Source: Saprospiraceae bacterium (lineage in GTDB: Bacteria; Bacteroidota; Bacteroidia; Chitinophagales; Saprospiraceae). Taken from it: a stretch of DNA of 6,439 nt. Each line of letters opens with the position of its first letter. Within the stretch, counting starts at the first letter, position 1. The notes below the pieces were generated by a model. The model was not told where the DNA came from. It saw only the letters and a program-made list of their open reading frames with translations, and searched no databases. This document shows, piece by piece, positions 6,082 through 6,439 of this stretch. Both the position numbers and the translations under genes were made by a program. The stretch lies in NCBI GenBank assembly GCA_020630045.1, contig JAHDCE010000252.1, positions 1 through 6,439 on the forward strand. Reading direction: 5' to 3'.

Positions 6082-6100
6082 ACTGCACATAACATGCAGT
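6082..6100 (+). other. Small hairpin after the A2M stop
   Basis: ACTGCA (6082-6087) and TGCAGT (6095-6100) form a 6-bp stem with a 7-base loop, 18 bp after the stop codon. No T-run follows, so it is not a terminator itself. It may stabilise the 3' end upstream of the terminator. Confidence 0.35.
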
Positions 6101-6113
6101 CACTCTTGGTACA

Positions 6114-6148
6114 AAAGAAACCGTCCCCTTCCGGGGACGGTTTTCTTA
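6114..6148 (+). terminator. Intrinsic terminator of the A2M gene
   Basis: CCGTCCCC (6121-6128) and GGGGACGG (6133-6140) form a GC-rich 8-bp stem with a TTCC loop, extended by A-T pairs and followed by TTTTCTTATTTT. It lies 56 bp after the A2M stop. The A-rich left flank gives a T-rich run on the other strand, so it may also stop leftward transcription. Confidence 0.93.
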
Positions 6149-6196
6149 TTTTGAGTAAACGTTGAGAAACTACCGCTCGAAATAGAAGATTTAAAA

Positions 6197-6227
6197 TTGC
6201 AAATCTTGCCGACTCTTATCATATTTG
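6197..6227 (+). promoter_or_regulatory. Candidate Bacteroidota promoter for a small transcript
   Basis: TTG at 6197-6199 is followed after 20 bp by CATATTTG (6220-6227), one base off TAnnTTTG. Spacing and motif fit the Bacteroidota -33/-7 pattern. Start would be near 6234, and the A2M terminator upstream insulates it. Confidence 0.35.
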
Positions 6228-6257
6228 CATCGTAAGAAAAATTAATTAGTTTCAATA

Positions 6258-6308
6258 ATGATTAAATTCCACATACATCATGTTCATTCAAACTTCAACA
6301 AAGGTTGA
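6258..6308 (+). CDS. His-rich mini-ORF (possible leader peptide)
   Basis: ATG at 6258 starts a 16-codon frame, MIKFHIHHVHSNFNKG, ending with TGA at 6306-6308. Four His fall within six residues. It lies in the candidate small transcript, upstream of a strong terminator, as a histidine attenuator leader would. However, I find no convincing antiterminator that pairs with the terminator's left arm. An AT-rich region with CAT repeats could give this by chance. Confidence 0.15.
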   Translation: MIKFHIHHVHSNFNKG

Positions 6309-6342
6309 TGACGATGTCCTGATGTTTTTGGTTTCATAACTT

Positions 6343-6379
6343 AAAAGAGGCTTGTCGCAACCGACAAGCCTCTTTTTTT
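6343..6379 (+). terminator. Strong intrinsic terminator without an obvious gene
   Basis: A 15-bp perfect stem (6343-6357 with 6362-6376) closes a 4-base CAAC loop, with core GAGGCTTGTCG paired to CGACAAGCCTC. The T7 run at 6373-6379 follows, its first four bases also pairing with AAAA. No gene ends before it in the 279 bp since the A2M stop, and another terminator intervenes, so it should serve a separate short RNA. Confidence 0.93.
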
Positions 6380-6385
6380 ATTTCA

Positions 6386-6416
6386 TTTGCAATAGACATT
6401 ATTACGAATTAGATTG
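6386..6416 (+). promoter_or_regulatory. Candidate promoter at the right edge
   Basis: TTTG at 6386-6389 is followed after 20 bp by TAGATTG (6410-6416), a TAnnTTTG-like element lacking one T. It sits directly after the terminator and would start transcription near 6423, serving a gene beyond the window. Confidence 0.25.
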
Positions 6417-6439
6417 TATGGCTATAATTGATCTTTCAT

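Larger units (their letters stand above)
6234..6379 (+). ncRNA. Candidate small RNA or leader transcript
   Basis: Between the promoter-like pair (6197-6227) and a very strong terminator (6343-6379) lie about 146 bases with no ordinary gene. A terminator with no gene before it, and another terminator upstream, calls for an independent short transcript. Internal pairing is possible: TCAAC 6295-6299 with GTTGA 6304-6308, enclosed by ACATCA 6275-6280 with TGATGT 6320-6325. No known RNA family is recognised. A leader for a gene beyond the window is the main alternative. Confidence 0.3.
6065..6439. other. Non-coding region downstream of the A2M gene
   Basis: These 375 bp hold two intrinsic terminators, two promoter-like pairs and a His-rich mini-ORF, listed separately. 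I see no ordinary protein gene on either strand. An ATG at 6418 opens a frame that runs off the window after seven codons and is too short to judge. Confidence 0.6.

Noticed and set aside
6418..6439. ATG opening MAIIDLS at the right edge
   Set aside because: Seven codons cannot be judged, the upstream context is not a typical start, and the nearby promoter candidate would begin transcription after this ATG.
1..6439. Mobile element, CRISPR array, tRNA, rRNA or phage signature
   Set aside because: I saw no transposase, terminal repeats with duplications, spaced repeats or recognisable RNA gene sequence on either strand.

Overview
The window looks like a chromosomal segment from a Bacteroidota bacterium (Cytophagales-like or flavobacterial; I cannot place it further). 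Four observations support this. The convincing starts lack a Shine-Dalgarno sequence and sit behind A-rich bases. Candidate promoters resemble the Bacteroidota TTG / TAnnTTTG pattern. The minus-strand gene is a small outer-membrane barrel with an 'SSA|Q' signal-peptidase site and a DWKP motif common in that phylum. The large gene contains Bacteroidota-style segments (FFPEGG, 'LLMTSGWRKFSW') joined to an alpha-2-macroglobulin (A2M) thioester half. Base composition is moderately AT-rich throughout, with no sign of a mobile element, CRISPR array, tRNA or rRNA.

Layout. Bases 1-93 may be the last 30 codons of an upstream gene. Bases 114-713 (+) encode an unrecognised probable lipoprotein whose start codon lies inside one arm of a 13-bp perfect inverted repeat. 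Only 11 bp separate it from the convergent gene 725-1297 (-), an exported beta-barrel protein with a strikingly Lys/Arg-rich C-terminal tail. A 372-bp divergent intergenic region (1298-1669) is rich in dyads, including a 10-bp hairpin abutting the barrel gene's start codon and an 8-bp dyad next to a candidate promoter. Bases 1670-6064 (+) encode the dominant gene, a 1464-residue A2M family protein with an intact CFEQ thioester motif and an N-terminal membrane anchor. It ends at a strong intrinsic terminator (6121-6148). The last 290 bases contain no ordinary gene, but hold a promoter-like pair, a His-rich 16-codon mini-ORF and a second very strong terminator (6343-6379). Together these look like a small RNA or leader transcript. 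Another promoter-like pair lies at the right edge.

How the genes relate. All three protein genes encode envelope proteins (lipoprotein, outer-membrane barrel, periplasmic protease trap). They are not in one operon: the first two converge, and the barrel and A2M genes diverge. A functional link is therefore not shown. The A2M gene appears to be a single-gene transcription unit. The pbpC partner often found beside proteobacterial A2M genes is not in the window.

I did not find a clearly new multi-gene system. The items most worth a second look are the A2M domain arrangement, the basic tail on the barrel protein with its slippage-prone tract, the hairpins covering two start codons, and the orphan terminated transcript after the A2M gene.
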